From Cohnella sp. WQ 127256 (GTDB lineage Bacteria > Bacillota > Bacilli > Paenibacillales > Paenibacillaceae), in assembly GCF_024519285.1 (NCBI RefSeq), contig NZ_JAMZCY010000007.1:186001-250000 (forward strand): a stretch of DNA of 64,000 nt, read 5' to 3'. Of this stretch, positions 41,030 through 49,568 are shown piece by piece; within the stretch, counting starts at the first letter, position 1, and each line of letters opens with the position of its first letter. Made by a program: the position numbers and the translations under genes. Under the pieces are notes generated by a model. It was given only the letters and a program-made list of their open reading frames with translations. It was not told where the DNA came from and ran no database searches.

Positions 41030-41689
41030 ATGTTATTTATAAAGTTTATTACCGCTTCGACCATAGAGTTTAGTTCTTTTTTTATTTTTTCGATGATATT
41101 ATTTAGATTTCAAGTAAAGGAATACGTGTTGAAATTCTTTTTTGCCTCCATTTTCTTTTCTCTGGTTTCGAATACATTGCAATTAGAATCTTTACAGGAG
41201 ATTTCTCCATTAGTTAACGTTTTTTTATTTGTTTTCCTTTTAACGATAATTTTACGTGTTCGATTATTACATTCAATAATCATGGTTGTCATAACTTACG
41301 TCGTGTTTTCTCTTGTGCAATGGCTTTTGTTGTCAATCTATTTAAAATTAGATGTATTTGACGAAGTGTTAGCGTATACAGACAATGCGTTTGTGGTGCA
41401 ACTGTCAACTGCGATAATGTTAGTTGTAATATCGTTATTTGTATATAAATCTAATGGTGGGTTTAGTTACATAGAGTCTAGTAGCCGAATATACAAGAGT
41501 AATTTTAAAGGCAATCGTTTTTTCTATTTATCACTTTTTTTAGCCCTGCTTGTTATCATTCTTGTTAATGGCTTCTATTTAGCATCTATTAATCTGCCAT
41601 ATTATATTTATTTGGTGTCTGTTATTATAATAGTGATACTTGTGTTACTTATTTATTATTCCATTCGAAAGGATGGAGGACATGATTAG
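41030..41689 (+). CDS. Membrane protein resembling a kinase-less AgrC sensor domain
   Basis: A 219-residue, very hydrophobic protein with about six to seven predicted helices and no soluble domain. Its size and helix layout resemble the N-terminal peptide-sensing part of AgrC-type kinases, but there is no kinase region. ATG 41030 is taken, with GGAGGG just upstream (4-base spacing, short); a TTG at 41015 is an alternative. It overlaps the start region of agrB by 8 bases, so it is translationally coupled. The reading frame is intact and ends in charged residues (YYSIRKDGGHD), which argues against a decayed kinase. Function unknown. Confidence 0.65.
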   Translation: MLFIKFITASTIEFSSFFIFSMILFRFQVKEYVLKFFFASIFFSLVSNTLQLESLQEISPLVNVFLFVFLLTIILRVRLLHSIIMVVITYVVFSLVQWLLLSIYLKLDVFDEVLAYTDNAFVVQLSTAIMLVVISLFVYKSNGGFSYIESSSRIYKSNFKGNRFFYLSLFLALLVIILVNGFYLASINLPYYIYLVSVIIIVILVLLIYYSIRKDGGHD

Positions 41690-42212
41690 TAGAATTTCAA
41701 ATGGAATAGCCAGTTATCTAAAAAAAGAAATACCTGAAGACACACCAAGCATCGCCGTAATGAACTATTCACTTTACATTATTATTCACTCCCTTTTTAC
41801 TGTGGTTATCATTACAATAATTTCGTTATCCTTAAATGTGTTTTTTGAGACATTTATTGGACTCCTTTTTTTTGTGGCACTTCGTGTATTTGGAGGAGGA
41901 TACCACCTTCATAATTCAAATGTGTGTACGGTTTTAACAGTTATTGTTATTTGTGCTTCACCATTTATCCCAATATCAATAACTTGGTTGATTATTGTTA
42001 ATATATTCAACCTGGTGTTAGTAAGTATATACGCTCCAAGAAACTTCAAAGGATATGCGCGTATTCCTGAAAAATATTATCCTGTTATGAAATTGATAAC
42101 ACTTCTTATTGTAGGAAGTAACTTCTACTGGATGAGTTCGACCCTCTTGATGGTTTCATTGTGTTATTCTATATTTTTAATACCAAGCCAAAAAGGAGGC
42201 GAAAACAAGTGA
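41682..42212 (+). CDS. agrB: AgrB-like membrane endopeptidase for autoinducer peptide maturation
   Basis: A 176-residue membrane cysteine protease that cuts the AgrD C-terminus and forms the thiolactone ring. The family core is present: ALRVFGGGYHLHNSNVC with catalytic His75 and Cys82 at the expected 7-residue spacing, followed by several helices. ATG 41682 is preferred (AAGGA at 41669-41673, 8 bases upstream); the frame is open further upstream within the preceding gene. Its stop overlaps the GTG start of the AgrD gene (GTGA), a typical coupling. The gene is AT-rich compared with its neighbours. Confidence 0.9.
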   Translation: MISRISNGIASYLKKEIPEDTPSIAVMNYSLYIIIHSLFTVVIITIISLSLNVFFETFIGLLFFVALRVFGGGYHLHNSNVCTVLTVIVICASPFIPISITWLIIVNIFNLVLVSIYAPRNFKGYARIPEKYYPVMKLITLLIVGSNFYWMSSTLLMVSLCYSIFLIPSQKGGENK

Positions 42213-42331
42213 AAAAGAAGATTTTAATTTCTTTCTCAAAAGGACTAGCGTTGTTTGCAGTCGTGTTTGTAAGCACTGCCTGTGTGTGGCTTTTCCATAG
42301 ACCAGAAGTTCCGGAAGAGCTTAGATCATAA
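42209..42331 (+). CDS. agrD: AgrD-like cyclic lactone autoinducer precursor (40 residues)
   Basis: A 40-residue precursor peptide. GTG 42209 overlaps the agrB stop, and GGAGG (42195-42199) is 9 bases upstream. It has the AgrD layout: a basic amphipathic N-terminal leader (MKKKILISFSKGLALFAVVF), a core with Cys25 (VSTACVWLF) and an acidic C-terminal tail (HRPEVPEELRS) of the type found in Paenibacillus AgrD proteins. By analogy AgrB would cut after Phe29 and close a five-member CVWLF thiolactone ring; the exact N-terminal end of the mature signal cannot be told. Confidence 0.88.
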   Translation: MKKKILISFSKGLALFAVVFVSTACVWLFHRPEVPEELRS

Positions 42332-42361
42332 TATTCATAAACATCTGGAAGGGATGAGATC

Positions 42362-42751
42362 ATGACAGAACAAATCCGCTTATTGGACCGTGATGGGAAT
42401 CCGTGCACTGTGAATATCGAAGATCTAATCGCGATTAAACCGACTGCGGATGGTCCGGAGTTTTATACGAAGGACAGCATGTATTTCTATCCCACCACGC
42501 TAGATGAACTATTGATCTTATTTAAAGATACTGGTTTTGAACGGTTAGATAGGACGAATTTGGTCAATCTAAATCATGTTAAGGCTTTTGATCCAAAGGC
42601 TCGAAAGGTTTACTTTGAGCAGCCGTGGAGTAAGGACAGCAAATTTGCAACCGTTTCGGAAGCGAACGTGAGTAAAGTGGAACATCTGGCCAAAGAAGAT
42701 CAAGCGAAGTACAAAGCATTTCCAAAGCCATCATTGTTCTGGAATAAGTGA
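42362..42751 (+). CDS. Stand-alone LytTR DNA-binding protein
   Basis: A 129-residue protein that is essentially one LytTR domain (about 8-110; EFYTKDSMYFYPTTLDEL, GFERLDRTNLVNLNHVKAFD), the fold AgrA uses to bind DNA. There is no receiver domain, so it cannot be phosphorylated in the AgrA way. It follows agrD by 30 bases with GGAAGGG upstream of its ATG and ends at a terminator. It may be the output regulator of this locus, controlled by amount or by a partner, or an accessory regulator. The tail (KYKAFPKPSLFWNK) is basic. Confidence 0.85.
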   Translation: MTEQIRLLDRDGNPCTVNIEDLIAIKPTADGPEFYTKDSMYFYPTTLDELLILFKDTGFERLDRTNLVNLNHVKAFDPKARKVYFEQPWSKDSKFATVSEANVSKVEHLAKEDQAKYKAFPKPSLFWNK

Positions 42752-42777
42752 ACTGCACTGCCATACGGAAACAAAAG

Positions 42778-42803
42778 CCAAGCCGCCGAGGTTTGGTTTT
42801 TTT
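42778..42803 (+). terminator. Rho-independent terminator after the agr-type genes
   Basis: CCAAGCC pairs with GGTTTGG (one G-T pair) around a 5-base loop, followed by seven T. The 190 bases from here to the next promoter hold no recognisable gene. Confidence 0.8.
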
Positions 42804-42995
42804 ATTGTTTAAGAAATTAGGAAATGATGGACATGTTCCCTCATTGTTATCTGAGCGAGAGGGATGCTGTAGAAGGCATGTTGTTTTTTCCTATAATTTA
42901 GTGGTATTTTGTGCATCCAATCTATGGAACACTACTGAAGCGATCAATATTAGGCTTAATTTGTTAAATTTAACCTTAATTTTTATGGTTTCTTG

Positions 42996-43025
42996 TTGAC
43001 GGTATGTTTTGTAAGCGCTTATAAT
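42996..43025 (+). promoter_or_regulatory. Sigma-A promoter of the phospho-/ethanolamine microcompartment operon
   Basis: TTGACG (-35) and TATAAT (-10) are spaced by 18 bases, 54 bases before the first gene of the operon. The spacer carries a cre site. Confidence 0.72.
43010..43023. promoter_or_regulatory. CcpA catabolite-responsive element (cre)
   Basis: TGTAAGCGCTTATA matches the Bacillus cre consensus (TGWAARCGYTWNCA) with one mismatch. It spans the spacer and the -10 box, where bound CcpA would block transcription. This predicts repression of the operon by preferred sugars. Confidence 0.65.
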
Positions 43026-43079
43026 ACAATATAATAACAAGAGAAACAACATGAAACCAAATATGCAGGGGGTTTTAAC

Positions 43080-43901
43080 TTGTCCAAGGTTATTTTTGTT
43101 GTATTGGATGGGCTGCGTTATGACACGGCTATTGCGCAGCTTGGGTATGTGTACCATTTAGTAGAGAAGTCGAAGGCTGCTTTGTATAAAGTAAAGTCGG
43201 AGTTGCCTAGTCTATCAAGACCTCTCTATGAAGTACTCTTAACCGGAACTCCCAGCTGGCAGAATGGCATTACTAGTAATCAGATTGTAAGGTTATCCCA
43301 CAATCAAAGCCTGTTTCACCTCGCAAGAGAAAAGGGGCTTACAACAGCAGCAGCAGCTTACCATTGGGTGAGTGAATTGTATAATCGCGCACCTTTTCAA
43401 TATTTGGAGGATCGGGAGCAGCATGATCTTAGTAAACCGATCCAGCATGGCAAGTTTTACTTCGAGGACTGCTATCCAGACTCTCATTTGTTCCTTGATG
43501 CGGAATATTTAAGAAGAACATACGATCCTGATTTCCTCTACATACACTCTATGAATATTGATGATACGGGGCACAAGTTCACTTCCGACTCTGCTGAGTA
43601 TCGAGGCCGTACTTTAATGGCTGACAACATTTTGGCGCTGCTCCTGCCGATTTGGATGGCTGGAGATTACCATATTATCATTACTGCAGACCACGGTATG
43701 AATGAAGATGGACATCATGGAGGAACGGGCAATGCAGAGAGGGATGTACCCCTAATTGCGATTAGCCCCGCATTCGAGCCTGGGATTTACACCGATGATT
43801 ATGTGCCACAATTGGCGCTAGCCCCGATGGTATGCAAGCTGTTAGGAGTGGATCCTACACCAGTCATGACTCCGATTCCTATTAAAGGCTTCGATCAATG
43901 A
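43080..43901 (+). CDS. Alkaline-phosphatase-superfamily phosphoesterase (cytoplasmic)
   Basis: A 273-residue metal-dependent hydrolase of the type I phosphodiesterase/nucleotide pyrophosphatase branch. Metal ligands visible are Asp9 in VVLDGLRYD, the nucleophile region LPSLSRPLYEVLLTG (a Ser where NPP-type enzymes have Thr), Asp and His in NIDDTGHK, and ADHGMNEDGHHGG with the second metal set. It has no signal peptide, so it works in the cytosol. TTG 43080 is the start after GCAGGGGG. It is the first gene of the operon and stands before an importer of the phosphonate/polyamine class, so it probably hydrolyses an imported phosphoester or phosphonate. The family is sure; the substrate is inferred. 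Confidence 0.82.
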   Translation: MSKVIFVVLDGLRYDTAIAQLGYVYHLVEKSKAALYKVKSELPSLSRPLYEVLLTGTPSWQNGITSNQIVRLSHNQSLFHLAREKGLTTAAAAYHWVSELYNRAPFQYLEDREQHDLSKPIQHGKFYFEDCYPDSHLFLDAEYLRRTYDPDFLYIHSMNIDDTGHKFTSDSAEYRGRTLMADNILALLLPIWMAGDYHIIITADHGMNEDGHHGGTGNAERDVPLIAISPAFEPGIYTDDYVPQLALAPMVCKLLGVDPTPVMTPIPIKGFDQ

Positions 43902-43947
43902 TCTGGTTGGATATAAACATTTCCCATAATAAAGAGGAGGTCAAAGA

Positions 43948-45075
43948 ATGTTTAACAAGAACAGCAGGGCAAAAATGATTTTGGTTTGGAGCTTCATATT
44001 AGTATTGGTGTTTAGCCTTTCCGCATGTGGGGGTTCGAAGAACAATAATAAAGACGCTGAGGTATCAGCATCCCCGGAAAAGATTCTAACACTTGAAGAA
44101 CTAGCTCCACTAGCTAAAGAAGAAGGTAAAGTCATTAGTGTAGGTATGCCGGATCCTTGGGCGAACTGGAAGGATACTTGGGCAGATCTGAAAACGAAAT
44201 ATGGCTTGAGCCATTCCGATACGGATATGGGTAGCGTTGATGAAATTAATAAATTTGAAGCAGAAAAAAATAACCCAACTGCCGATATCGGTGACGTTGG
44301 AATTGCATTGGCTCCACTGGCTGTGACGAAAGGTGTTACTCAACCTTTCAAAACGCAATACTGGGATGAAATCCCGGATTGGGCAAAAGACAAGGACGGA
44401 AACTGGATCGTTGGTTATACAGGTTCCATCTCATTCCTTTGTAACAAAGAGCTTGTGGCCACTTGTCCAAAAAGCTGGGCAGATATCGAGAACAATGGTG
44501 GAGCTTACAAGGTTGCTTTAGGCGATGTTACGGGTGCAGCACAAGCGCAACATGCGCTATTGGCAGCAGCTATTGCTTTCGGTGGCGATGAAGGAAACCT
44601 GAAGCCAGGTGTCGAGTACTTCACACGCTTAGCTAAAAATAACCTGATCTCTAAAGTGGATGTAACGATCCCGAACTTTCAAAAGGGTGAAGTTGCTGTA
44701 GCCGTATTGTGGGACTTTAACTCTCTTGGATACCGTCAAGAGCTCGGTGTTGACAAGTATGAAGTAGCCATCCCTGCAGAAGGAAGCGTAATTAGTGGAT
44801 ACGCTACAATTATTAACAAATACGCACCGCATCCGAATGCTGCGAAGCTTGCCAGAACTTATATTCTTAGCGATGAAGGTCAGATCAATCTGGCTAAAGG
44901 TTTTGCTCGTCCTATCCGTTCAAGCGTAGTATTACCTGCTGAAGTTGAAGCGAAGCTCGTTCCGCTTGATCAATACAAGAATGTAAAACCAGTTAACGAT
45001 TACAGCGTTTGGGAGAATACAGTAAAGGGGATTAGCGCATTATGGCAGGAAGAGGTTCAAGTTCACATAAAATAA
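43948..45075 (+). CDS. ABC transporter solute-binding lipoprotein (Fe3+/2-aminoethylphosphonate/polyamine class)
   Basis: A 375-residue lipoprotein with signal peptide and lipobox LSACGG (Cys about 27), followed by a binding protein of the SBP_bac_6/13-type class that includes PhnS, AfuA and PotD relatives. Visible phrases are WIVGYTGSISFLCNKELV and PHPNAAKLARTYILSDEGQ. GAGGAGG precedes ATG 43948. The permease gene overlaps its end by 34 bases. Members of this class bind small charged solutes such as ferric ions, putrescine or 2-aminoethylphosphonate. Given the operon, phosphoethanolamine or glycerophosphoethanolamine is an attractive but untested ligand. Confidence 0.85.
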   Translation: MFNKNSRAKMILVWSFILVLVFSLSACGGSKNNNKDAEVSASPEKILTLEELAPLAKEEGKVISVGMPDPWANWKDTWADLKTKYGLSHSDTDMGSVDEINKFEAEKNNPTADIGDVGIALAPLAVTKGVTQPFKTQYWDEIPDWAKDKDGNWIVGYTGSISFLCNKELVATCPKSWADIENNGGAYKVALGDVTGAAQAQHALLAAAIAFGGDEGNLKPGVEYFTRLAKNNLISKVDVTIPNFQKGEVAVAVLWDFNSLGYRQELGVDKYEVAIPAEGSVISGYATIINKYAPHPNAAKLARTYILSDEGQINLAKGFARPIRSSVVLPAEVEAKLVPLDQYKNVKPVNDYSVWENTVKGISALWQEEVQVHIK

Positions 45076-45893
45076 TGCTGCTGCTGCTTGTCCCGTTCTG
45101 TGTTTGGGTTATTGCATTCCTCATCTTACCCGCTGTAGGCATGCTTATATCGAGTTTTCAAAACGAAGGAGGCCAAGGGTTTACCCTTGGCCAGTATTCT
45201 AAAGCATTAACGCATCCGTTGTACAAGACAGCTATTCTCAACAGCGTAATGCTATCGTTAGTATCCAGTGTTATCGCGATAGTGATAGCGGTGATTGGAG
45301 CATACTCCTTCACCACGTTCTCATCCAAGGTGCGCGATCGCATGCTGAATATCTCGAATGTAATGACCAATTTTGCAGGTATTCCATTGGCTTTTGCTTT
45401 TATGGTGCTCTATGGGACAAATGGTATGTTTACACTTCTCTTTAAGAAGCTCGGTTTATCATTCCTGACCTTTGACTTGTATTCTTGGACGGGATTAGGC
45501 ATGGTTTACATTTACTTTCAAATTCCACTTGCCATTCTGCTTATCTATCCAGCTATGTATGCAATCAAGACGGAATGGAAGGAAGCTTCTTCCCTTCTGG
45601 GAGCGAACAGCTTTCAGTTCTGGTTTCGCATAGGGGTTCCCGTCATCCTTCCGGGTATTGTCGGAACGTTCAGCGTACTATTCGCGAATGCGATGGGCGC
45701 ATACGCGACCGCTTATGCCCTTGTGCTCCGGAATTTCAATTTGCTTCCGATCCAGATTGGTGGTCTAGTCAGTGGTGATGTATTCCCTAGAATAGAGCTA
45801 GGTAGTGCGATGGCAATCATTCTCTTCGTTATCTTAATGATTGCAATGTTAATCAATGAGAAAATGCTGAAGCTAGCAAGGAAGGGGTACTAA
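45042..45893 (+). CDS. ABC transporter permease 1 (PotB/PhnU-like)
   Basis: A 283-residue permease with six helices and an ATPase-contact loop KEASSLLGANSFQFWFRIGV (about 178-197). The first helix is at about 11-32. ATG 45042 lies inside the end of the lipoprotein gene (34-base overlap); AAAGGGG is 11 bases upstream, and a later start at 45075 would cut into the first helix. Forms the channel with the next gene, whose start overlaps its stop. Confidence 0.87.
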   Translation: MAGRGSSSHKIMLLLLVPFCVWVIAFLILPAVGMLISSFQNEGGQGFTLGQYSKALTHPLYKTAILNSVMLSLVSSVIAIVIAVIGAYSFTTFSSKVRDRMLNISNVMTNFAGIPLAFAFMVLYGTNGMFTLLFKKLGLSFLTFDLYSWTGLGMVYIYFQIPLAILLIYPAMYAIKTEWKEASSLLGANSFQFWFRIGVPVILPGIVGTFSVLFANAMGAYATAYALVLRNFNLLPIQIGGLVSGDVFPRIELGSAMAIILFVILMIAMLINEKMLKLARKGY

Positions 45894-46741
45894 TGCAAAC
45901 ACAAGAGCGTAACAGAATTTCAGGCGGTCGATTGTGGCACAATATCGTGGTTATCCTACTGTTTGCCTTTCTACTCATTCCTTTGCTAGTAACGGCACTA
46001 TTCTCGGTGAGTACGAATTGGGAGAATACGATTCTTCCTCAAGGGTTAACGTTCAAATGGTATGAGGCTCTGTTCTCAGATACGAGATTCTTGTATGCGA
46101 TTGGTAGATCCTTCTTAATCGCGATTTTAACGGTAATTGTTTCTTTGGTCATTATGGTACCTACTATATTTATTATTTCATTATACTTTCCGAAGCTGGA
46201 AAAGTGGTTACAGACAATCGTTCTATTACCCTTCGCATTGCCTGGTGTCGTAGCGGCAGTTGGTCTGATTAAGCTCTATTCCGCTCCACCTGTAGCTATA
46301 TCGGGTACAATTTGGATTTTGCTGGGTGTTTACTTTATCGTCTTAATGCCGTTTGTTTATCAGAGCACACGAAATTCATTGCGGGCGATAAATGCAGTGG
46401 AATTGATGGAGGCGGCTGAGGTGTTGGGCGCGGCTAAACTCAAGGCTTTCGTTCGGGTGATATTACCAAACATTATGCCAGGTTTAATCGTCGCTAGCCT
46501 GTTGTCCTTTTCTATCATTTTTGGTGAATTTGTACTTGCGAATATGCTCGTTGGCGGTAGCTACGAAGTCGTTCAAGTCTACCTATTCCGTATCCTCGCT
46601 CAAGATGGTCGTGCAGCAAGTGGAACAATTATCACGTTTTTCATCATTATTTTCATACTATATGCCTTGGTGCTAAAAATCGGCAATTGGAAGCCGAAGG
46701 TTAAACCGCTGCCTGACGCCGAGGAGGAGGAAACGGCATGA
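45893..46741 (+). CDS. ABC transporter permease 2 (PotC/PhnV-like)
   Basis: A 282-residue permease with six helices and the contact loop MEAAEVLGAAKLKAFVRVIL (about 170-190). Its ATG shares a base with the stop of permease 1 (TAATG), and its stop overlaps the ATPase start (ATGA), so the three proteins are translated as a coupled set. AAGGGG precedes the ATG. Confidence 0.9.
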   Translation: MQTQERNRISGGRLWHNIVVILLFAFLLIPLLVTALFSVSTNWENTILPQGLTFKWYEALFSDTRFLYAIGRSFLIAILTVIVSLVIMVPTIFIISLYFPKLEKWLQTIVLLPFALPGVVAAVGLIKLYSAPPVAISGTIWILLGVYFIVLMPFVYQSTRNSLRAINAVELMEAAEVLGAAKLKAFVRVILPNIMPGLIVASLLSFSIIFGEFVLANMLVGGSYEVVQVYLFRILAQDGRAASGTIITFFIIIFILYALVLKIGNWKPKVKPLPDAEEEETA

Positions 46742-47769
46742 GCTTCGTCCATATTCAGAACGTTACGAAAGTGTACAATAAAAACAAAGTACTGGATCAG
46801 GTGTCTCTGTCCATATCAGAAGGGGAATTTATTACCTTGTTAGGACCCAGTGGATGTGGGAAAAGCACATTGCTTAGAGCCATTTCTGGACTCAATGATA
46901 TTACGGAAGGCTCCATTACGGTTGGGGGCAAAGATATTACGAACTTGCCACCGAAGAAAAGAAATGTAGGGATGGTCTTTCAATCTTATGCGCTATTCCC
47001 TAATATGACGGCGTTCGATAACATTGCATTCGGCTTGAAGATGGATGGTTTAAGTAAGAAAGAGATTGAGCCGATGGTCAATGAAATGCTGGACATCATA
47101 GACTTGAAGGGCAAAGAGAATCGCTATCCGAGCCAACTTTCTGGAGGACAGCAGCAAAGGGTTGCTCTAGCAAGAGCGTTGGTCAAGAAGCCTACAGTAC
47201 TTCTTCTTGATGAGCCCCTTAGTGCCTTAGATGCGAAAATCCGCCGCTCGCTCAGAACACAGATTAGGCTCATTCAAAAAAGGCTGAATATGACGACGAT
47301 TTTCGTGACCCATGATCAAGAAGAAGCATTGACGATATCCGATCGGATATTCGTCATGAACCATGGAACTGTGGAACAAGTAGGTACGCCTCTTGAAATC
47401 TATACTTCGCCTAAAACGGAGTATGTGGCTAAGTTTATTGGTAATTACAATGTATGGAGCCGCGATCAGCTCAAAGGAATCCCGATGAACGGGGTACCGA
47501 GTCAAGGTGAGATGTTTGCCGTTCGTCCGGAAGCGATTCAGTTAGTATCTACTGAGCAAGCAGGACATATTGGTGAATATACCGCAGATGGAACGATAAC
47601 AATGGCAACGATCTTAGGAAATGTAATGCGCTTTGATGTGGATGTCGCCGGTTTGAATATTAGGGTCGACATGCTGAATGAGCATGGAATCGGTCGCTTA
47701 AATACGGGCTCTCGCGTTAAATTAGTGATTCCTTCAATTGAATGGAAGAACATTCAAAAATCCGATTAG
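46738..47769 (+). CDS. ABC transporter ATP-binding protein (PotA/PhnT-like)
   Basis: A 343-residue ATPase with Walker A GPSGCGKST (about 38-46), Q-loop VFQSYALFP, signature LSGGQQQRVALARAL, Walker B VLLLDEPLSALD and the H-loop FVTHDQEEA. The C-terminal part (about 240-343) is a TOBE-type regulatory domain (FAVRPEAIQLV). It energises the two permeases upstream. The GAGGAGG site lies within the end of permease 2. A dedicated ATPase contrasts with the glycan transporter in this window, which has none. Confidence 0.93.
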   Translation: MSFVHIQNVTKVYNKNKVLDQVSLSISEGEFITLLGPSGCGKSTLLRAISGLNDITEGSITVGGKDITNLPPKKRNVGMVFQSYALFPNMTAFDNIAFGLKMDGLSKKEIEPMVNEMLDIIDLKGKENRYPSQLSGGQQQRVALARALVKKPTVLLLDEPLSALDAKIRRSLRTQIRLIQKRLNMTTIFVTHDQEEALTISDRIFVMNHGTVEQVGTPLEIYTSPKTEYVAKFIGNYNVWSRDQLKGIPMNGVPSQGEMFAVRPEAIQLVSTEQAGHIGEYTADGTITMATILGNVMRFDVDVAGLNIRVDMLNEHGIGRLNTGSRVKLVIPSIEWKNIQKSD

Positions 47770-47779
47770 GGTGAAAACT

Positions 47780-48550
47780 ATGTCGTTATCGTTTGAGAAG
47801 AGAAAGAAAAAGATTTTGGAATACTTGAGCAAAGAGGGCAAGGTTGAGGTTCTAATCCTTGCTGATGAGTTTAATGTATCGACTGAGACGATTCGCCGCG
47901 ATCTTGAACGTCTAGACAGCGAAGGAAAGCTGAAGAAGGTTTATGGGGGAGCGGTCAAGGTTAGAGCCGATTCCCTTGAACTTCCATTCGAGCAGAAAAC
48001 GCTGCTCTATGCGGCTGAGAAAGCGGATATCGGTAAATATGCGGCTTCCCTCATCAATAATGGGGATACTGTCATGCTTGGCAACGGAACGACAACGATG
48101 GCTATTATCAGAAACTTAACGAACCACGCTGACGTCACAATTGTTACACACTCTGCTCCAGCGATGCTTCTGGCTATGGATGTTTTTCCCGGAAGAATTA
48201 TATTCCTTGGTGGAGAAGTGAATAAGCATCAACAAACGACATCCGGTCCACTATCTGAATTGATGCTCAATCAGCTGCGTGTAAATAAAGCATTTATATC
48301 GGCTGGCGGAGTCTCTCTCATGGATGGAATTACGGATTACGAGCTTTCTGAAGCGACGATCTCACGAAAAATGATGGATCGCGCGGATGAAACGATTTTC
48401 TTAGCCGATTCATCGAAATTCGGCAAAGCTACATTCGCAAATATTTGCTCGTTGGATGACGTTTACACGATTATTACGGATCGTCAATGTACCGATGAGT
48501 GGAAACAATATATGAAGGATCACGATATCTCAATACTCATCGCAGAATAG
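47780..48550 (+). CDS. DeoR-family transcriptional regulator
   Basis: A 256-residue regulator. The N-terminal winged helix (about 5-60) reads ILADEFNVSTETIRRDLERLDSEGKL, the classical DeoR motif, and the C-terminal DeoRC sensor (about 78-235) has LINNGDTVMLGNGTTT, ISAGGVSLMDGITDYELSE and FLADSSKFGKATF. DeoR proteins usually repress operons and respond to phosphorylated small molecules. ATG 47780 is taken with AGGGTG upstream; the longer frame overlaps the ATPase gene. It is the only specific regulator in the operon and would replace the EutVW pair of other Firmicutes. A phosphorylated effector would fit an imported phosphoester. Confidence 0.9.
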   Translation: MSLSFEKRKKKILEYLSKEGKVEVLILADEFNVSTETIRRDLERLDSEGKLKKVYGGAVKVRADSLELPFEQKTLLYAAEKADIGKYAASLINNGDTVMLGNGTTTMAIIRNLTNHADVTIVTHSAPAMLLAMDVFPGRIIFLGGEVNKHQQTTSGPLSELMLNQLRVNKAFISAGGVSLMDGITDYELSEATISRKMMDRADETIFLADSSKFGKATFANICSLDDVYTIITDRQCTDEWKQYMKDHDISILIAE

Positions 48551-48561
48551 GAGGATTAGTT

Positions 48562-49560
48562 GTGAAAGTCGATTTTCATTTTCACTTGGAGGAAGGGCCT
48601 TACTCCTTCAATTGGTTGCAGAGAACGGCGCGAGCATTAGAAGTCGTACCTGGCGAACCCAAACCAAGCGGTGAACGGAATACCCTGCAATGGATGGAAC
48701 ATACGTTGGATCGATTAAAAGTAAGAATGGAAGAAGGCTATTCTTCTGAGAGATGGCTTGAAGCTTACTTCATAGAGGGACAGAAAAAAGGCATTAAACG
48801 GTTCGGTATGGTAGATCATTTATACCGATTTGATGAATTCCGTGATTATTATGAGAAGTATATATTAATGGATGATAGCAAGCTCGGTAAGCTTCAAAGA
48901 TACTGGTATGATCGAGTTCGCATTGGCTCCATTGATGATTTCCTGAAAGCCGCCCGTAATATGCAAGCTAAAGGGTTTCCCCTTTCTGTTGGCGTTGAAG
49001 CCGATTATTTCCCAGGCGGGGAAGCTGAACTGAAGTCCTTGTTGGACAAATATGAGCTAGATTACGTCATCGGAAGTGTTCATTTCTTAGACGGCTGGGG
49101 CTTCGACAATCCGGAAGTGAAAGACATTTACGAAAGTAAGGATCTTGTCAATCTGTATAAATACCATTTCGAGCATGTGAAAGATGCGGCTAACTCTGGG
49201 TTATTCGATATGATTGCTCATCTCGACAACTTAAAGGTGTTCAACTATCGACCTGACGAGCAAGATTTGATCGAGATGTATGACGATGTAGCTGCAACTC
49301 TCAAAAAAGCAAATGTGGCTTCCGAAATTAACACGGGTCTCGCTTATCGCTATCCGGTCAAGGAAATGTGTCCAAGTCCAACCTTCCTAAGCAAGCTTTA
49401 CGAGCATGGTGTTCCAATTACGCTTAGCTCAGATTCTCATTTTCCGGATGATATAGGTACTTTGCTAGATGAGGCAATGGAGCTAGCGAAACAAACAGGC
49501 TACAAGGAAATTGTTTATTTTGAAAAAGGGAAACGAATAAGCATTCCATTGGAAGACTGA
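48562..49560 (+). CDS. PHP-domain phosphoesterase (histidinol-phosphatase-like)
   Basis: A 332-residue PHP-fold metal hydrolase. Metal-binding motifs include His6-x-His8 (VDFHFHLEEG), GMVDHLYRFDEF, GVEADYFPGG, VIGSVHFLDGWGFD, IAHLDNLKVF and SSDSHFPDDIG. It is like histidinol phosphatases of the HisK/HolPase group, but no his genes are near. It should be a cytosolic phosphatase for a small phosphomonoester; here a phosphoethanolamine- or glycerophosphate-type substrate is possible. GTG 48562 is the start: AGGAGG lies just after the deoR stop, about 8 bases upstream. MgtC follows after 8 bases. Confidence 0.85.
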   Translation: MKVDFHFHLEEGPYSFNWLQRTARALEVVPGEPKPSGERNTLQWMEHTLDRLKVRMEEGYSSERWLEAYFIEGQKKGIKRFGMVDHLYRFDEFRDYYEKYILMDDSKLGKLQRYWYDRVRIGSIDDFLKAARNMQAKGFPLSVGVEADYFPGGEAELKSLLDKYELDYVIGSVHFLDGWGFDNPEVKDIYESKDLVNLYKYHFEHVKDAANSGLFDMIAHLDNLKVFNYRPDEQDLIEMYDDVAATLKKANVASEINTGLAYRYPVKEMCPSPTFLSKLYEHGVPITLSSDSHFPDDIGTLLDEAMELAKQTGYKEIVYFEKGKRISIPLED

Positions 49561-49568
49561 GGCGGATT

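Noticed and set aside
41030-41689. Pseudogene reading of the 219-residue membrane protein (agrC with lost kinase part)
   Set aside because: The frame is intact, ends in a natural charged tail and is coupled to agrB; no kinase remnants lie downstream.
42804-43079. B12 riboswitch or EutV antiterminator hairpins in the microcompartment operon leader
   Set aside because: No B12 box and no paired terminator-like hairpins are visible; the leader is only about 50 bases from the predicted start.
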